From CBDCFV01 sp965216425 (lineage in GTDB: Bacteria > Chloroflexota > Dehalococcoidia > Lucifugimonadales > UBA3495): a stretch of 64,000 nucleotides of DNA. The stretch is from NCBI GenBank assembly GCA_965216425.1, contig CBDCFV010000005.1:1-64000 (forward strand). Direction: 5' to 3'. Below the pieces are notes generated by a model that was not told the origin of the DNA, did no database searches, and saw only the letters and a program-made list of their open reading frames with translations. Made by a program: the position numbers and the translations under genes. Shown piece after piece: positions 10,108 through 19,078 of this stretch; position 1 is the first letter of the stretch; every line of letters starts with the position of its first letter.

Positions 10108-10509
10108 ATGCCCAAAATGGAAAGAATAGTCGTAATCGCCCAGGACGAGATCGGAGTCATCGCCGACATCGCACAGGCTCTGGCCGACGCCGGCATCAAC
10201 ATCGAGTCCCTGAACACGGAGAAGGCCGGAGAACAGGGCATCATCACCCTCATCACCGATCACACCGACCGGGCCCTTCACGCCCTGGCCGACGCCGGCT
10301 TCAAGGCAACAACAGACGACTCCCTCATCATCCGGCTGCCCGACGAGCCCGGGGCACTGGCCCAAGTAGCCCAACGGTTCAAGGACGCCGGACTGAACAT
10401 CCGGAGCCTTCACATACTGGACCGGCAGGCTGGTTACGCCACCGTAGCCCTCTCCACCAGCGACCGCTCCCAGGCCCTGGGCCTGCTCGACCCCGAATCC
10501 ATAATCTGA
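10108..10509 (+). CDS. Tandem ACT-domain protein
   Basis: 133 aa with two ACT-type beta-alpha-beta-beta-alpha-beta folds, about residues 4-65 (IVVIAQDEIGVIADIAQALA) and 72-130 (LPDEPGALAQVAQRFKDAG). ACT domains bind amino acids and control metabolic enzymes. This protein has no catalytic domain. It is four bases downstream of the decarboxylase and surely co-transcribed, so it is a candidate ligand sensor or regulatory subunit for that enzyme. That partnership is inference. Confidence 0.85.
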   Translation: MPKMERIVVIAQDEIGVIADIAQALADAGINIESLNTEKAGEQGIITLITDHTDRALHALADAGFKATTDDSLIIRLPDEPGALAQVAQRFKDAGLNIRSLHILDRQAGYATVALSTSDRSQALGLLDPESII

Positions 10510-10745
10510 CACGTCCCGATATCCACAACACCGTACCAAGTCAAGGCTGAAGGTCCAGCAGGTGCACATCCCACCCTGGCTTCATTCCGGATGTCATCCG
10601 GCCCAAGGCAGAGCCGCTCCGTACACATAGCGACCAACCCCACTCCTGGTAATGGTTCCAACTCCCCCGGAAGACAACGCCACAGGCTCGGGGGTCAACC
10701 CTGTGTCCTCCCAGTACCCATCCCAGCCTTTATGGCAACCCCGCA

Positions 10746-11236
10746 CTCTCTCCTATAAAAGAATTTTATTCCAGCACACCTTCCCACTCCCCAAACGGGG
10801 CGGCAAAGCACCGAAAGCTGCCTCGAGGGCAAATAATAACACTGATAGGAAAAGGCACTCAGCTGGGAAGGTTAAGGAAGAAAAGCTGACCTGCGAGCCG
10901 GTACAGCCAGATCGCTCCGACAGAACTCCGGTGCCCGTCCAACAGACCAGCCAAGCCCTACCCGCGTGAAGTACCGAAACGATCTCGTTCATAAGTCGTC
11001 AGGACTACGAACGTCACCGGGAGCAACGCCCGGAGCGTCGAGAGATCCACAGGAGAGCACAACAGGAGAAAAGGCAGAAAGCCAAAGCATTCGGGATGTG
11101 CCGGAACTGCAACAACAAAGCGATTCCGGACCAGACCAGGTGCGATACCTGGGCCGAACGGCACCGGGTGTCCCGCCGGAGGAACGACGCCGACAGGCGT
11201 GCCAAGAAAAAGGCGGATCAGGATCTGAACAAATAG
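10746..11236 (+). pseudogene. Cys-rich basic protein family, copy 1 (in-frame TGA)
   Basis: One frame runs from ILFQHTFPLPKRGGKA (about 10760) to the stop at 11236, broken by TGA at 10967-10969. After it come YERHREQRPERREIHRRAQQ and a metal-site-like module MCRNCNNKAIPDQTRCDTW. The same modules occur at 44848-45519 and 49339-49689, with the N-terminal LF-x-x-TF-x-x-P motif in all three. In this copy the last Cys of the module is Trp. A terminator-like hairpin follows at 11248-11269. It is either a pseudogene or, less likely, a readthrough gene. Confidence 0.55.
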
Positions 11237-11247
11237 GTGCGAACGCA

Positions 11248-11269
11248 AGGCCCGGCACAAGCCGAGCCT
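11248..11269 (+). terminator. Rho-independent-like hairpin after Cys-rich copy 1
   Basis: AGGC..GGC, ACAA loop, GCC..GCCT, followed by cattctttg. The weak T-run makes it a modest terminator. Confidence 0.4.
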
Positions 11270-11477
11270 CATTCTTTGACTCCTGCCACACCAGGCACTG
11301 CCGACTCAGGGCCGACCTTCTTCAGATGCCAAAAACACAGCAAAGCGGGATATTCGGGATGACCTGGTGAGCTGGACAGCGGGCCAGAGCGTCACAGTGA
11401 GCCTGAAGCTTCCCACCGTCGAGATCTCCCCCACCGAGATCCCTGACGAATGGAGCCTGAAGCCCATCGGCCTGAAC

Positions 11478-12640
11478 CAAAGCCAAGGTGGGATGTGCAT
11501 TTGCCGGAAGTCGGGGATCGGGCCGGGAGTCTCGCAGGAGGGATTCGGCCCTTGCTTGCAGGACTGTGCGGCAGCGGCGTCTCACCTCATCCTTCCGTCT
11601 GGTCAGCCCAGCCAGGAAGCTGCCTACCCTCTCTTGCACCGCCGCTCTGCTTCCCAAGCACAGGTTCCCGGTCGCCTCTTCCCGCGCCCATCCCCAAATG
11701 GCTTCATCTGCGTTGAAGTCTGGGCTGTAGCCCGGCAGATTCACCAGCCTCAACCCCAAGCCAGGCCTCCGCAGATACTCCCGCACCGCCTCGCCACGAT
11801 TGGCTGGGGCATTCCCCAGATCACCTTCAGCGGCCCGGAGTATCTTCCCCTCGGTTGCATCAGGAAGGCCGCCGAGGTCCCGGAGTTGCTGTTACCCTCC
11901 AGTTCCATCCACTCCACCTCCCCTGTCTCCGGGCACATCGCCGAATAGTAGCTGGCCCTCTCGCCCCGGCGCGGGCTGCTCGAGTCCACCAGGACCGGCT
12001 CTCCTTTCAGGACCTGCTTGCTCCACAGTTCAGCGTCTGCCCTGAAGTGGGCTTCGTCAGCAAAGAATATCTTGCCGCCAGTCAGTCGCGCCTCCTCTCG
12101 CAGGGCGGCGTACGCCACCACGAAGGTCTCCCGTTTCTCGTAATCCCGCCTTCAGCAGCCGCTTCTTGGGACGCTTCAGGACGAACCCCAACCGATGCAG
12201 ATAGTTCAGGCAACCGCTGCGGCTCACGCTGATGCTGAATCGCTCCGAGACAAACTGATGCACCACCTTCCTCCTGAGCCTGTCGAAGGGTCCAGTTGGC
12301 CAGTTCGCTGCCTGCCATGGCTGGCAGCTTCTGCACCGCCGCCCTCAACTCCTCCCGCTGCGTCTCGCCGAGGCCAGGAGGGAACCACCGGACTGCTCGA
12401 AAATCAAGGCAGCAGGCCCGGCCTCGCCAAAGGTGGCGGTCCATCTTCCGATGGTGTGCGGATCCCGTCCCAAGGCCTGCGCCGTACCCGAGGCCGTCCA
12501 TCCTTGGGCCAGCAGCTAGATGGCGTGCCATCGTTCCCGCTCCTGGGGCGTCGGCGCTAGAATAAGCCGCCGGTGCAAGTCCCTGGCATCCATCTGCCAT
12601 TGTTCGAGAAACCGGTCTATCTCCCTCACACCCATCGCCA
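11478..12640 (-). pseudogene. IS630-family transposase, multiply frameshifted
   Basis: Minus-strand DDE transposase in several frames. ADEAHFRADAEL (near 12060), VIWGMPQP (near 11815, where family members have DNAPAHRG) and YSPDFNADEAIWGW (near 11720) are visible. A CCTTCGACAGGCTCAGG sequence (reverse complement of 12275-12292) interrupts the ANWNW segment and adds a net 16 bp relative to the copy at 24612. This alone shifts the frame. Confidence 0.8.
12275..12292 (-). repeat. 16-bp-class insert inside IS630 copy A
   Basis: CCTGAGCCTGTCGAAGGG on the plus strand. Aligned to IS630 copy C, the reading GCCAACTGGA..GGAA is split here with a net gain of 16 bp. A close variant (CCTTCGGCAAGCTCAGG) is inserted at another place in copy B, near 18714-18731. 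Confidence 0.7.
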
Positions 12641-12732
12641 ACCCCTCCCTGACTCCAAAACGGGCTAACCCAATTCCCCACCAAATTTACCGCATTACCC
12701 TGTGCATTTCACCCTGGCTTTGATTTAGCTGA

Positions 12733-12866
12733 AGTTGGCCCGCCGGAAAGATGAGGTCAAATGGAGGTGTTGGACAGTTCTGCAATCGAAGGCTTAAGGA
12801 CTTCTGCGAGACTTCCAGCCCGATTCCCGACGACCCATAAATGCACATCCCACCTTGGCTTTAGTT
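12733..12866 (+). mobile_element. IS630 type-1 3' remnant or short MITE
   Basis: The sequence encodes the transposase tail (RRKDEVKWRCWTVLQSKA, stop, then LPARF/NAHPTLALV-like). It ends in the type-1 terminal repeat (ACCTTGGCTTTAGTTTAG, to 12868). It abuts copy A on its left. The other end is missing. Confidence 0.65.
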
Positions 12867-12871
12867 TAGCT

Positions 12872-13043
12872 AAAACCCTGGGCGGTTACGGCGAAAGAGT
12901 CGAAGACCCGCAAGAGATAGTTCCGGCCATAGGACGGGCCAGGGAGGCAATGTCCAGCGGCGGTCCGGCAGCTAGAATTCCTGACCAAGGAGGAAAATGC
13001 CCTTTCACGGTACCCTGCCCGCGCACCACGAGCGTTACCCTGA
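12872..13043 (+). pseudogene. C-terminal fragment of a thiamine-pyrophosphate enzyme
   Basis: GGYGERVEDPQEIVPAIGRA, then, after a one-base frame change near 12970, LEFLTKEENALSRYP to a stop at 13043. This resembles the C-terminal end of acetolactate-synthase-like TPP enzymes (ALGGYGERV..EIVPAI). The 5' part has been replaced by IS630 sequence at 12868. Confidence 0.6.
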
Positions 13044-13326
13044 CCTGAGTTCCAGGTTGGCACGGAGCGATCCCCTCTGCGGCAAGGCGCTCCGTGGCTT
13101 ACCGTGGTTCTGTATGACGATGAATAATGCTCGCATAAGCTGGGGAAGGGCGAAATCGAACCTGAAGACGGGGGGATGATTGTTGACAGGCTTCCAGGGG
13201 CGGGCGTACTCTCCTCTCGTTTCATCGGATAAGGCCGGGACCGGTGGAAATGGAAAATCTCGATTCAAATCCCGCCGATCCAGGAAGTCTACAGCAGGAA
13301 GTCTACAGTCAGAGGAGAAGAGCCTC

Positions 13327-14886
13327 ATGTACGCAGTACCTGACGTCGATGAAGTGGTGGCCGTGGCCAAGGAGTTGGGGATTCACCTGAGTCCCGATGA
13401 GGCCGTTAAGTACCAGAAGTACCTGGTGGAACAGCTGGGACAGTTGGACACCTTCGTGCAGGCCCGGTTGGAGGAGCCCAAACCTCCGATGGTCTCTACC
13501 GCCCGCGAGCCCGGGTACCGGCCGAGCGCGGAAGAAGACCCGCTCAACGCCTGGATGTGGAAATGCCGAATCGAAGGGGCGGCCGAAGGTCTGCTTGCCG
13601 GCAAGACCGTCAGTTACAAGGACCACGTCGCCGTGGCAGGCATACCCATGAGCTTCGGCTCCTTCGCCCTCGAAGGCTTCATCCCCGACTTCGACGCAAC
13701 TGTCGTCACCCGGGTGCTGAAGGAGGGGGGCACCATCATCGGCAAGAACGTCATGAACGGCCTGAGTGGAGGCTTCGGCACCGGCGGCGCCATCGGCGAC
13801 TACGGCCGTCCCCTCAATCCCCACGACCACGATCACGTGACCGGCGGTTCGTCCTCGGGCTCCGCCGCGGCCGTGGCCGCCGGCGAGGTGGACATCTCCT
13901 TCGGCGGCGACCAGGGCGGCTCCATCCGTATCCCGGCGGCTTTCTCCGGCATCGTCGGACACAAGCCCACCTTCGGATTGCTGTCGCATTTCGGTATCGG
14001 CTTCGGCTCGGACCAGAGCATCGACTACACGGGTCCGTTGACCCGTACCGTGGAGGATGCGGCGGCTACCCTCCAGGCCACGGCGGGTTACGACCCTTAC
14101 GATCCCCGCCAGACACGAGACGTCCCCACCAGCATTGACCTGCTCGGCCGGCTGGCCGACGGTGTGTCCGGGCTGCGCATCGGGGTGCTCGAGGAGGGCT
14201 TCGACGATGCCGAGGCCGATGTGAGCGACCTGGTGATGGCGGCGGTCGACGTCCTCGCAGAGGCAGGTGCCGACGTATCCCAGGTGTCCGTCCCGGAGCA
14301 CCACACCATCCACGCGGCCCAGGCCGCGCTCACGGGCGAAGGCGCCCTTGCCATTTTTAAAACTGGGTTCTTCGGCGCCTTCGCCCGGACCTACTACCCC
14401 GCCTCCGTCATCGCCGCCATTAACAAGCTGTGGGCCTCTCAGGCCGACGTGCTTGCGCCACGCAGCAAGCTGTCGCTCATCGCCGCCGAGTTGAGCCGGC
14501 GCAACTACCACGGCCGGGTGTACGCCAAGGCCCAGAATGTGCGTCCCACCTACATCAAAGCCTATGACGCCGTACTTGCGAACCTCGACGTGCTCGTGAT
14601 GCCCACATGCATCATGACGGCGCCCAAGAACCAAACTCCGGGTAGCTACCTGGAGGCTGTGGAGGAGAACCTGGCGACGATGAACTCGAGCGGCTCTCGC
14701 AACACCCTGCCCTTCAACTACACCGGGCATCCAGCCCTCGCCCTTCCCGTGGGCAAGTCGTCAGCTGGTCTCCCAGTCAGCATGCAGCTGGTCGGCCGCT
14801 ACTTCGACGACCCGCTCCTCATGAGGGCCGCCTACGCCTACCAGCAGTCAACCGACTGGGACAAGATCATCGGCGTCCAATCTTGA
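13327..14886 (+). CDS. Amidase-signature hydrolase
   Basis: 519 aa from ATG 13327 with GAGGAG about 8 nt upstream. The open frame extends further 5' without a site. The amidase-signature triad is complete: Lys98 (SYKDH), the cis-Ser in GGSSSGS (Ser175 region) and nucleophile Ser199 in GGDQGGSIRIPAAF. An extra N-terminal helical domain (residues 1-80, ending near the AEEDPLNAW linker) places it nearer to the stereoselective or aryl-alkyl amidases than to GatA. It hydrolyses a carboxamide of unknown identity and is probably cytosolic (no signal). It stands alone between IS debris and is intact. Confidence 0.88.
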   Translation: MYAVPDVDEVVAVAKELGIHLSPDEAVKYQKYLVEQLGQLDTFVQARLEEPKPPMVSTAREPGYRPSAEEDPLNAWMWKCRIEGAAEGLLAGKTVSYKDHVAVAGIPMSFGSFALEGFIPDFDATVVTRVLKEGGTIIGKNVMNGLSGGFGTGGAIGDYGRPLNPHDHDHVTGGSSSGSAAAVAAGEVDISFGGDQGGSIRIPAAFSGIVGHKPTFGLLSHFGIGFGSDQSIDYTGPLTRTVEDAAATLQATAGYDPYDPRQTRDVPTSIDLLGRLADGVSGLRIGVLEEGFDDAEADVSDLVMAAVDVLAEAGADVSQVSVPEHHTIHAAQAALTGEGALAIFKTGFFGAFARTYYPASVIAAINKLWASQADVLAPRSKLSLIAAELSRRNYHGRVYAKAQNVRPTYIKAYDAVLANLDVLVMPTCIMTAPKNQTPGSYLEAVEENLATMNSSGSRNTLPFNYTGHPALALPVGKSSAGLPVSMQLVGRYFDDPLLMRAAYAYQQSTDWDKIIGVQS

Positions 14887-14933
14887 GCGGGCTAATACCT
14901 GGCGAAGGGTCATATTCGTTACGTTGCCGCATT

Positions 14934-15590
14934 TTATTGGGCTGTTAGGCCGCCATCGATCACCAGCTCACTGCCCGTCATGAAAGATGACTCGTCGGAT
15001 GCGAGGAACAGGGCACCGTATGCCACGTCTTCCGGCTGCCCCAACCTGCCGATAGGATGGCGGGATATGGTAATCTGCCGGGCCTGTTCGTCAGCTAACA
15101 GATTGAGTGCGGTCATAGGTGTCTCTATCACACCGGGGTGGATGGAGTTGGCGCGGATATTATCTTTGGCGTACTGGATTGCAGTGGACTTGGTAAGGAG
15201 CCGCACCGCCCCCTTGGAAGCGCCGTAGGCAGCCGAGTAGCGGGTACCAATCAAGCCCGCAACGGAAGAAATGTTGACTATGGAGCCGCCCCCATTTTTG
15301 CGCATCTCGGGTATAGCGTACTTGGTTCCCAGGAAGACTCCCTTGGCGTTTATGCCCATGATTTCATCCCACAATTCGGAGGAGGTCTCTTCCACATTGG
15401 CTAACTTGAAAATTCCGGCATTGTTGACCAAAACATCAAGCTTGCCGAAGCGCTGAACTGCGGCCTCCACTGCCTCTTTCCAGTGGCTCTCGTTAACCAC
15501 GTCCAGAGTGACAAAAAGGCATTCCCCGCCGGTCTCGCTTATCTCGGCTTCTACTCGGCGACCTTCATCTTCCAGAATGTCCCCGATCAC
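14934..15590 (-). pseudogene. Short-chain dehydrogenase/reductase lacking its N-terminus
   Basis: 218 codons. It includes LDVLVNNAG (NNAG motif), SIVNISS (catalytic Ser), YSAAYGASKG (catalytic Tyr and Lys) and the terminal GSELVIDGGLTAQ. The first strand and the glycine-rich NAD(P)-binding motif are missing. The frame enters as VVIGDILEDEG directly from the IS630 end at 15596. The family is normally about 250 aa. The missing part is not found at the other end of the IS630, so a rearrangement followed the insertion. Confidence 0.85.
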
Positions 15591-15680
15591 GACTCTAAAC
15601 TAAAGCCAAGGTGAAATACGCAGAAGCATGGGGTAGAGTTGTGGAAGACTGTGTTAGCCTGTTCTGGAGTGAGAGAGGGT

Positions 15681-15945
15681 ATGGCGATGGGTGTGAGGGA
15701 AATGGAGCGGTTCCTGGAACAGTGGCAGATGGATGCCAGGGATTTGCGTCGGCGGCTGATTCTGTCGCCCACGCCCCGGGAGCGGGAGCGGTGGTACGCC
15801 ATGTTGCTGCTGGCGCAAGGCTGGACCGCCTCGGCCACGGCGGAGGCCTTGGAACGGGATCCCCACACCATTGGCCGATGGGCCGCCGCCTTCGGTGAGG
15901 GCGGGCCGGCGGCCTTGATTTTCGAACAGTCCGGGGGGGTCCCCG
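15681..15945 (+). pseudogene. IS630 transposase, 5' part before the nested insertion
   Basis: It encodes the N-terminal HTH region: LRRRLILSPTPRERERWYAM, GWTASATAEALERDPHTIGRW and GPAALIFEQSGG. It stops where the IS4-like terminal repeat begins. The remainder is at 18145-19054. Confidence 0.8.
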
Positions 15946-16050
15946 CCCTGACAGGGGTATGTAAGGGCTGAAATGGTCTGAAAACTTGGAAAACGCACGG
16001 GAATCCGGCATCTTGGTAGCAGTCACAAAACCAGGTGCCGGAGGTCTCCC

Positions 16051-16243
16051 ATGCGCCTTCCCAGGGAATGCTACCAGATGCAGCAGGTCATTGAAACGCA
16101 TCTACCTCACCTCTCCCAGCCACAGTTGACCGGCCTGGTACTGTGGGTCTGCGGGGCCATTCTGGCCGGCAGCGCCTGCCAGAACGCCGTGGCCTCCGCA
16201 CTCTCTCCCTGGGGCAGATAGAACAACCTGCGCCAGTATCTTA
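16051..16243 (+). pseudogene. IS4-like transposase, N-terminal part
   Basis: The ATG at 16051 follows GGAGGT. It reads MRLPRECYQMQQVIETHL and LTGLVLWVCGAILAGSACQN, then has an in-frame TAG after SALSPWGR and continues NNLRQYLR until the IS5 begins at 16244. The element was therefore probably already dead, or the stop arose after the IS5 insertion. Confidence 0.75.
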
Positions 16244-16251
16244 GAACCTGT

Positions 16252-16773
16252 TTACGATCTCTTCAGGATTAGCGTTGCGAAGGCGAGAACCACCATTTGC
16301 AGGCTGGTATTGAGCTTTCGTTCGCAGTTCTTCCAGAGCCGGCGGCACTTCTCCAGCCAAGCGAAAGACCGCTCCACCACCCATCTCTTCGGCAGCACCA
16401 CGAAGGTGTGCAGTTCGTTGCGTTTCACCACTTCCACCGCGGCTCCCAACAGGCTTCGCACCCCAGCAGCAAAGGGCTTCCCGGTGTAGCCCCCATCCAC
16501 CAGCACGTTCTGCACCTGGTTGAGGCCATCCCGGTGCCGGTCAAACATCGCCAAGGCCCCGGCCCGGTCGGTCACGTTGGCCGTGGTTAGGTGGATCGCG
16601 TGGGGCAACCCCTGCGTGTCCACCGCGATGTGGCGCTTGATTCCGGACACCTTCTTGCCCGCGTCATAGCCCTTGTTCCCGGCACTGTCAGTGTTCTTCA
16701 CGCTCTGGGAGTCCACGATACAGAAGCTGGTCCGCTCTTTCCGTCCATTGCTTTGCCGGGCCTCGCCAACCAA
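16252..16773 (-). CDS. IS5 transposase, downstream frame (orfB)
   Basis: 173 codons carrying most of the DDE catalytic part: SFCIVDSQSVKNTD (first Asp), VLVDGGYTGKPF (second Asp) and RWVVERSFAWLEKCRRL (Glu). It overlaps orfA and is offset by +1 (or -2) from it. The fusion would form at a run of eight A in the transcript (plus-strand T-run near 16775-16782). Both copies are the same here, so frameshifting or transcript slippage looks functional rather than a random lesion. Confidence 0.85.
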   Translation of the reverse strand: MVGEARQSNGRKERTSFCIVDSQSVKNTDSAGNKGYDAGKKVSGIKRHIAVDTQGLPHAIHLTTANVTDRAGALAMFDRHRDGLNQVQNVLVDGGYTGKPFAAGVRSLLGAAVEVVKRNELHTFVVLPKRWVVERSFAWLEKCRRLWKNCERKLNTSLQMVVLAFATLILKRS

Positions 16774-17044
16774 TTTTTTTTAAGACCTGCTCCAGAATGG
16801 AATCCTCATCCGGGCCGGGCCGCTCGCTCCATTGCCGAAAATACTTGTAGCAGGTGCGCCAATCGGGGAAGTCCGCAGGCAGCATGCGCCACTGGCAGCC
16901 GCTTTTCAGGAGGTACAACACCCCGCAGAAAACGTCGTACAGGTCCACGGTGCGGGGCTTGGTCCGGCGCCGGACCAACTCCAGCGTCAGCAGAATCCGG
17001 GCGAATTGCTCCCGGCTGATGTCGCTGGGATAGGAATGAGACAT
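16688..17044 (-). CDS. IS5 transposase, upstream frame (orfA)
   Basis: 118 codons from the ATG at 17044. It has the DUF4096-like N-terminal region (SDISREQFARILLTLELVRR, YLLKSGCQWRMLPADFPDW) seen in IS5/IS427-type transposases. It reads into the A8 run (QVLKKIGW), where a shift into orfB would give a full-length protein of about 260 aa. Confidence 0.85.
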   Translation of the reverse strand: MSHSYPSDISREQFARILLTLELVRRRTKPRTVDLYDVFCGVLYLLKSGCQWRMLPADFPDWRTCYKYFRQWSERPGPDEDSILEQVLKKIGWRGPAKQWTERADQLLYRGLPEREEH

Positions 17045-17105
17045 GCTTACCCCTCCCTTGGTAATAGTCTCAACTTAACATATTCCAAAGATCGTCAACA
17101 GGCTC

Positions 17106-18118
17106 TTAGGGAGTGGTTGTACGACGGCAGCGACCGGGTCCGTCCCTGCCGGACCGAACTGGACGTAAGTCTCTGCTTCGCCCCATTGCTCCGGTGGGTC
17201 CTTTCCTGGTGGCGTTCCGGCCGGCTGGCCCTGGCCGTTGATCCCACGCTCAAAGGCGACCAAACCACCGCCATAGTCATCAGCGTGGTCTACCGGGGTT
17301 GCGCCATTCCCGTGGCCTGGCGCATCCACCGGGCCACTCAGCGCGGGTCCTGGATGGACCCCACGGTGGAACTGCTCAGGGAACTGGCCCCGGCGGTTCC
17401 CAGGGAAATGACCGTCATCGTGCTCTGCGACCGGGGCATCGCCAGTCCCAAGCTGTGGCGACAGATATGCGCCCAAGGCTGGCATCCCTACATGAGGTAT
17501 CGGAAGAACGTCAGCTTCTGCGCCCAAGACGGCCGCCGGTTGCCCGCACAGCACTTCGTTTCCCGTCCCAATACAGCTTGGATTGGCCGAGGCACCGCCT
17601 TCAGTACCCCCACCGCAAAACGCCGCTGCACCCTGCTGGCGGTCTGGTACGTCGAGCAGGAAGAACCTTGGATCATCCTCACCGACCTGCCGCCGGAGGA
17701 CGCCGGACCCAGATGGTACGCCCTGCGCTTCTGGATCGAACTGGGCTTCAAGGCCGTCAAAAGCCTGGGCTGGAAGTGGGACAAGACTAGGAGAACCGAC
17801 CCGGCCCGCATCTCCCGCCACTGGCTGGTGCTGTCGGTGGCGACGCTGTTGGCCCTGGCCTATGGCACCAGGGTGGAAGACGCCCATGACCGCAGGATTG
17901 CTCCAGGCAACCTGCGCACGCCGCCCAAGACGTCGGCTCCCAGGCGCCGCGACCCCTGGGGCAGGCCGGTACGGACCGTCAGCATCATCCGCCACGGCAT
18001 TGACTGGCTGCGGCGGTTGCTGCTCCGGGGCCGCCTCTGGAGCCGGGTCTGGCTGCTGCCTGAGCCCTGGCCGGAACCCAAGCCTAACCTGGAGGTCACC
18101 CGCCATGCCCCGTCCTGA
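17106..18118 (+). pseudogene. IS4-like transposase, C-terminal part
   Basis: It resumes as REWLYDGSDRVRPC after the IS5. It contains LALAVDPTLKGDQT (first Asp), VIVLCDRGIASPK (second Asp) and RFWIELGFKAVKSLGWKW (Glu). The stop is at 18118, six bases before the inverted repeat. The exact family is uncertain. The DDE spacing and the YREK-like IEL-x-F-x-x-K segment suggest the IS4 superfamily. Confidence 0.8.
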
Positions 18119-18144
18119 AACCACCTTACATACCCCTGTCAGGG

Positions 18145-19054
18145 GGAACCCCCGCCCTCGGCGAGGGGCAGCAGGCGGCATTGAAGGCTGCGGTTCTGGG
18201 GTTGCCTGGCGAAACGGGCATCGAACTGGCCAACTGGAACTGGAGGGCGGTGCGGCACTTTGTCCTGGAACGTTTCGGCATTGGCCTGAGCTGCAGCACT
18301 TGCCTTAACTACCTTCATCGTCTGGGGTTCGCGCTAAAGCGTCCTAAGAAACGGCTGCTTAAGGCGGACGAAGCCAAGCGGGAGGCCTTCGTGGCGGAGT
18401 ACGCGGTCCTCGCGTCCCGGGCGATGAAGCCAGGGGAGAAGATATTCTTCGCCGACGAGGCCCATTTCCGTGCGGACGCTGAACTGCGGGGCAAATGGGT
18501 GCTGAAGGGAGAGCCGGCATTGGTTGACTCCAGCAGCCCGCGGTACGGCGAAAAGGCCAGCTACTACTCGGCGGTGTGCCTGGAGAGCGGGGAGGTGGAG
18601 TGGATGGAACTGGAGGGGAACAGCAACTCAGAAACATCGGCCGTGTTCCTGACACAACTGAGGGAGAGGCACCCTGGGCCGCTGAACGTGATCTGGGACA
18701 ACGCCCCGACGCCCCTTCGGCAAGCTCAGGAGTGGCGAGGCGGTGCGGGAGTTCCTCCGGGCACCTGGCCTGGGGATGCGGCTGGTGAACCTGCCGGGCT
18801 ACAGCCCGGACTTCAACGCCGATGAGGCGATCTGGGGCTGGGTGAGGGAGGCGGCAACCGGAAACCTGTGCTTGGGGACCAAGTCCCGGGTGCGGGAGAG
18901 GGTCGGAAACTTCCTAACCGCGCTGGCCAGCCGGAAGGATGAGGTGAAGCGGCGGTGCCGGACCGTCCTCCAGTCAAGGGCCGAGGCACTCTTGCCAGCA
19001 TCCCGGCCCGATTCCCAACACCCAGCAAATGCACATCCCACCTTGGCTTTGGTT
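18145..19054 (+). pseudogene. IS630 type-1 transposase, 3' part
   Basis: It continues the frame of 15681-15945: LGEGQQAALKAAVLGLPG, ANWNWRAVRHF, FFADEAHFRADAELRGKW and VIWDNAP. Near 18714-18731 the sequence CCTTCGGCAAGCTCAGG replaces part of the DNAPAHRG codons with a net gain of 16 bp. The C-terminal part (REFLRAPGLG, YSPDFNADEAIWGW, NAHPTLALV) is thus in another frame. Confidence 0.85.
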
Positions 19055-19078
19055 TAGGGCGGCCAAGCAGTCCAAGGG

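Larger units (their letters stand above)
11473..12725 (-). mobile_element. IS630-family (type 1) element, copy A
   Basis: The terminal repeats are AACCAAAGCCAAGGTGGGAT at the left and AAATCAAAGCCAGGGTG (reverse complement) at the right. They match the AACTAAAGCCAAGG ends of the other type-1 copies (15598, 24195) and of the 146-bp MITEs. The transposase is on the minus strand. The right end abuts a plus-strand IS630 3' remnant. Confidence 0.8.
16244..17105 (-). mobile_element. IS5-family element, copy 1
   Basis: 862 bp with ends GAACCTG and CAGGCTC (imperfect inverted repeats extending to GAACCTGTTTACGATCT). It is flanked by TTA on both sides, a 3-bp target duplication as in TNA-targeting IS5 groups. 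Copy 2 at 31369-32230 has the same length and only about three visible differences. Confidence 0.92.
15946..18144 (+). mobile_element. IS4-like element nested in IS630 copy B
   Basis: It is bounded by perfect 21-bp inverted repeats: 15946-15966, starting CCCTGACAGGGGTATG, and 18124-18144. No clean target duplication is visible because both flanks are G/C runs. It carries one plus-strand transposase interrupted by IS5 copy 1. Confidence 0.85.
15598..19054 (+). mobile_element. IS630 type-1 element, copy B, carrying nested insertions
   Basis: The ends are AACTAAAGCCAAGGTG (15598) and ACCTTGGCTTTGGTT (to 19054), each next to TA. The transposase starts near 15681 (MGVREMERFLEQWQMDARD) and is split at 15946 by an IS4-like element, which is itself split by an IS5. 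The right part resumes at 18145. Removing both nested elements leaves about 1.26 kb, like copy C. Confidence 0.85.

Noticed and set aside
9225..10256. Long minus-strand ORF opposite the decarboxylase
   Set aside because: High-GC antisense frame. The plus strand has a complete enzyme with catalytic motifs.
10966..11370. Plus-strand 134-codon ORF
   Set aside because: Out of frame with the Cys module (CRNC...RCDT), which matches two other loci. That frame is the real one.
13309..14730. 473-codon minus-strand ORF opposite the amidase
   Set aside because: Antisense artefact. The amidase triad and ribosome site are on the plus strand.
15946..18144. Target-site duplication for the IS4-like element
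   Set aside because: Flanks are G/C runs (gggggtccccg versus ggaacccccg). No unambiguous duplication could be aligned.
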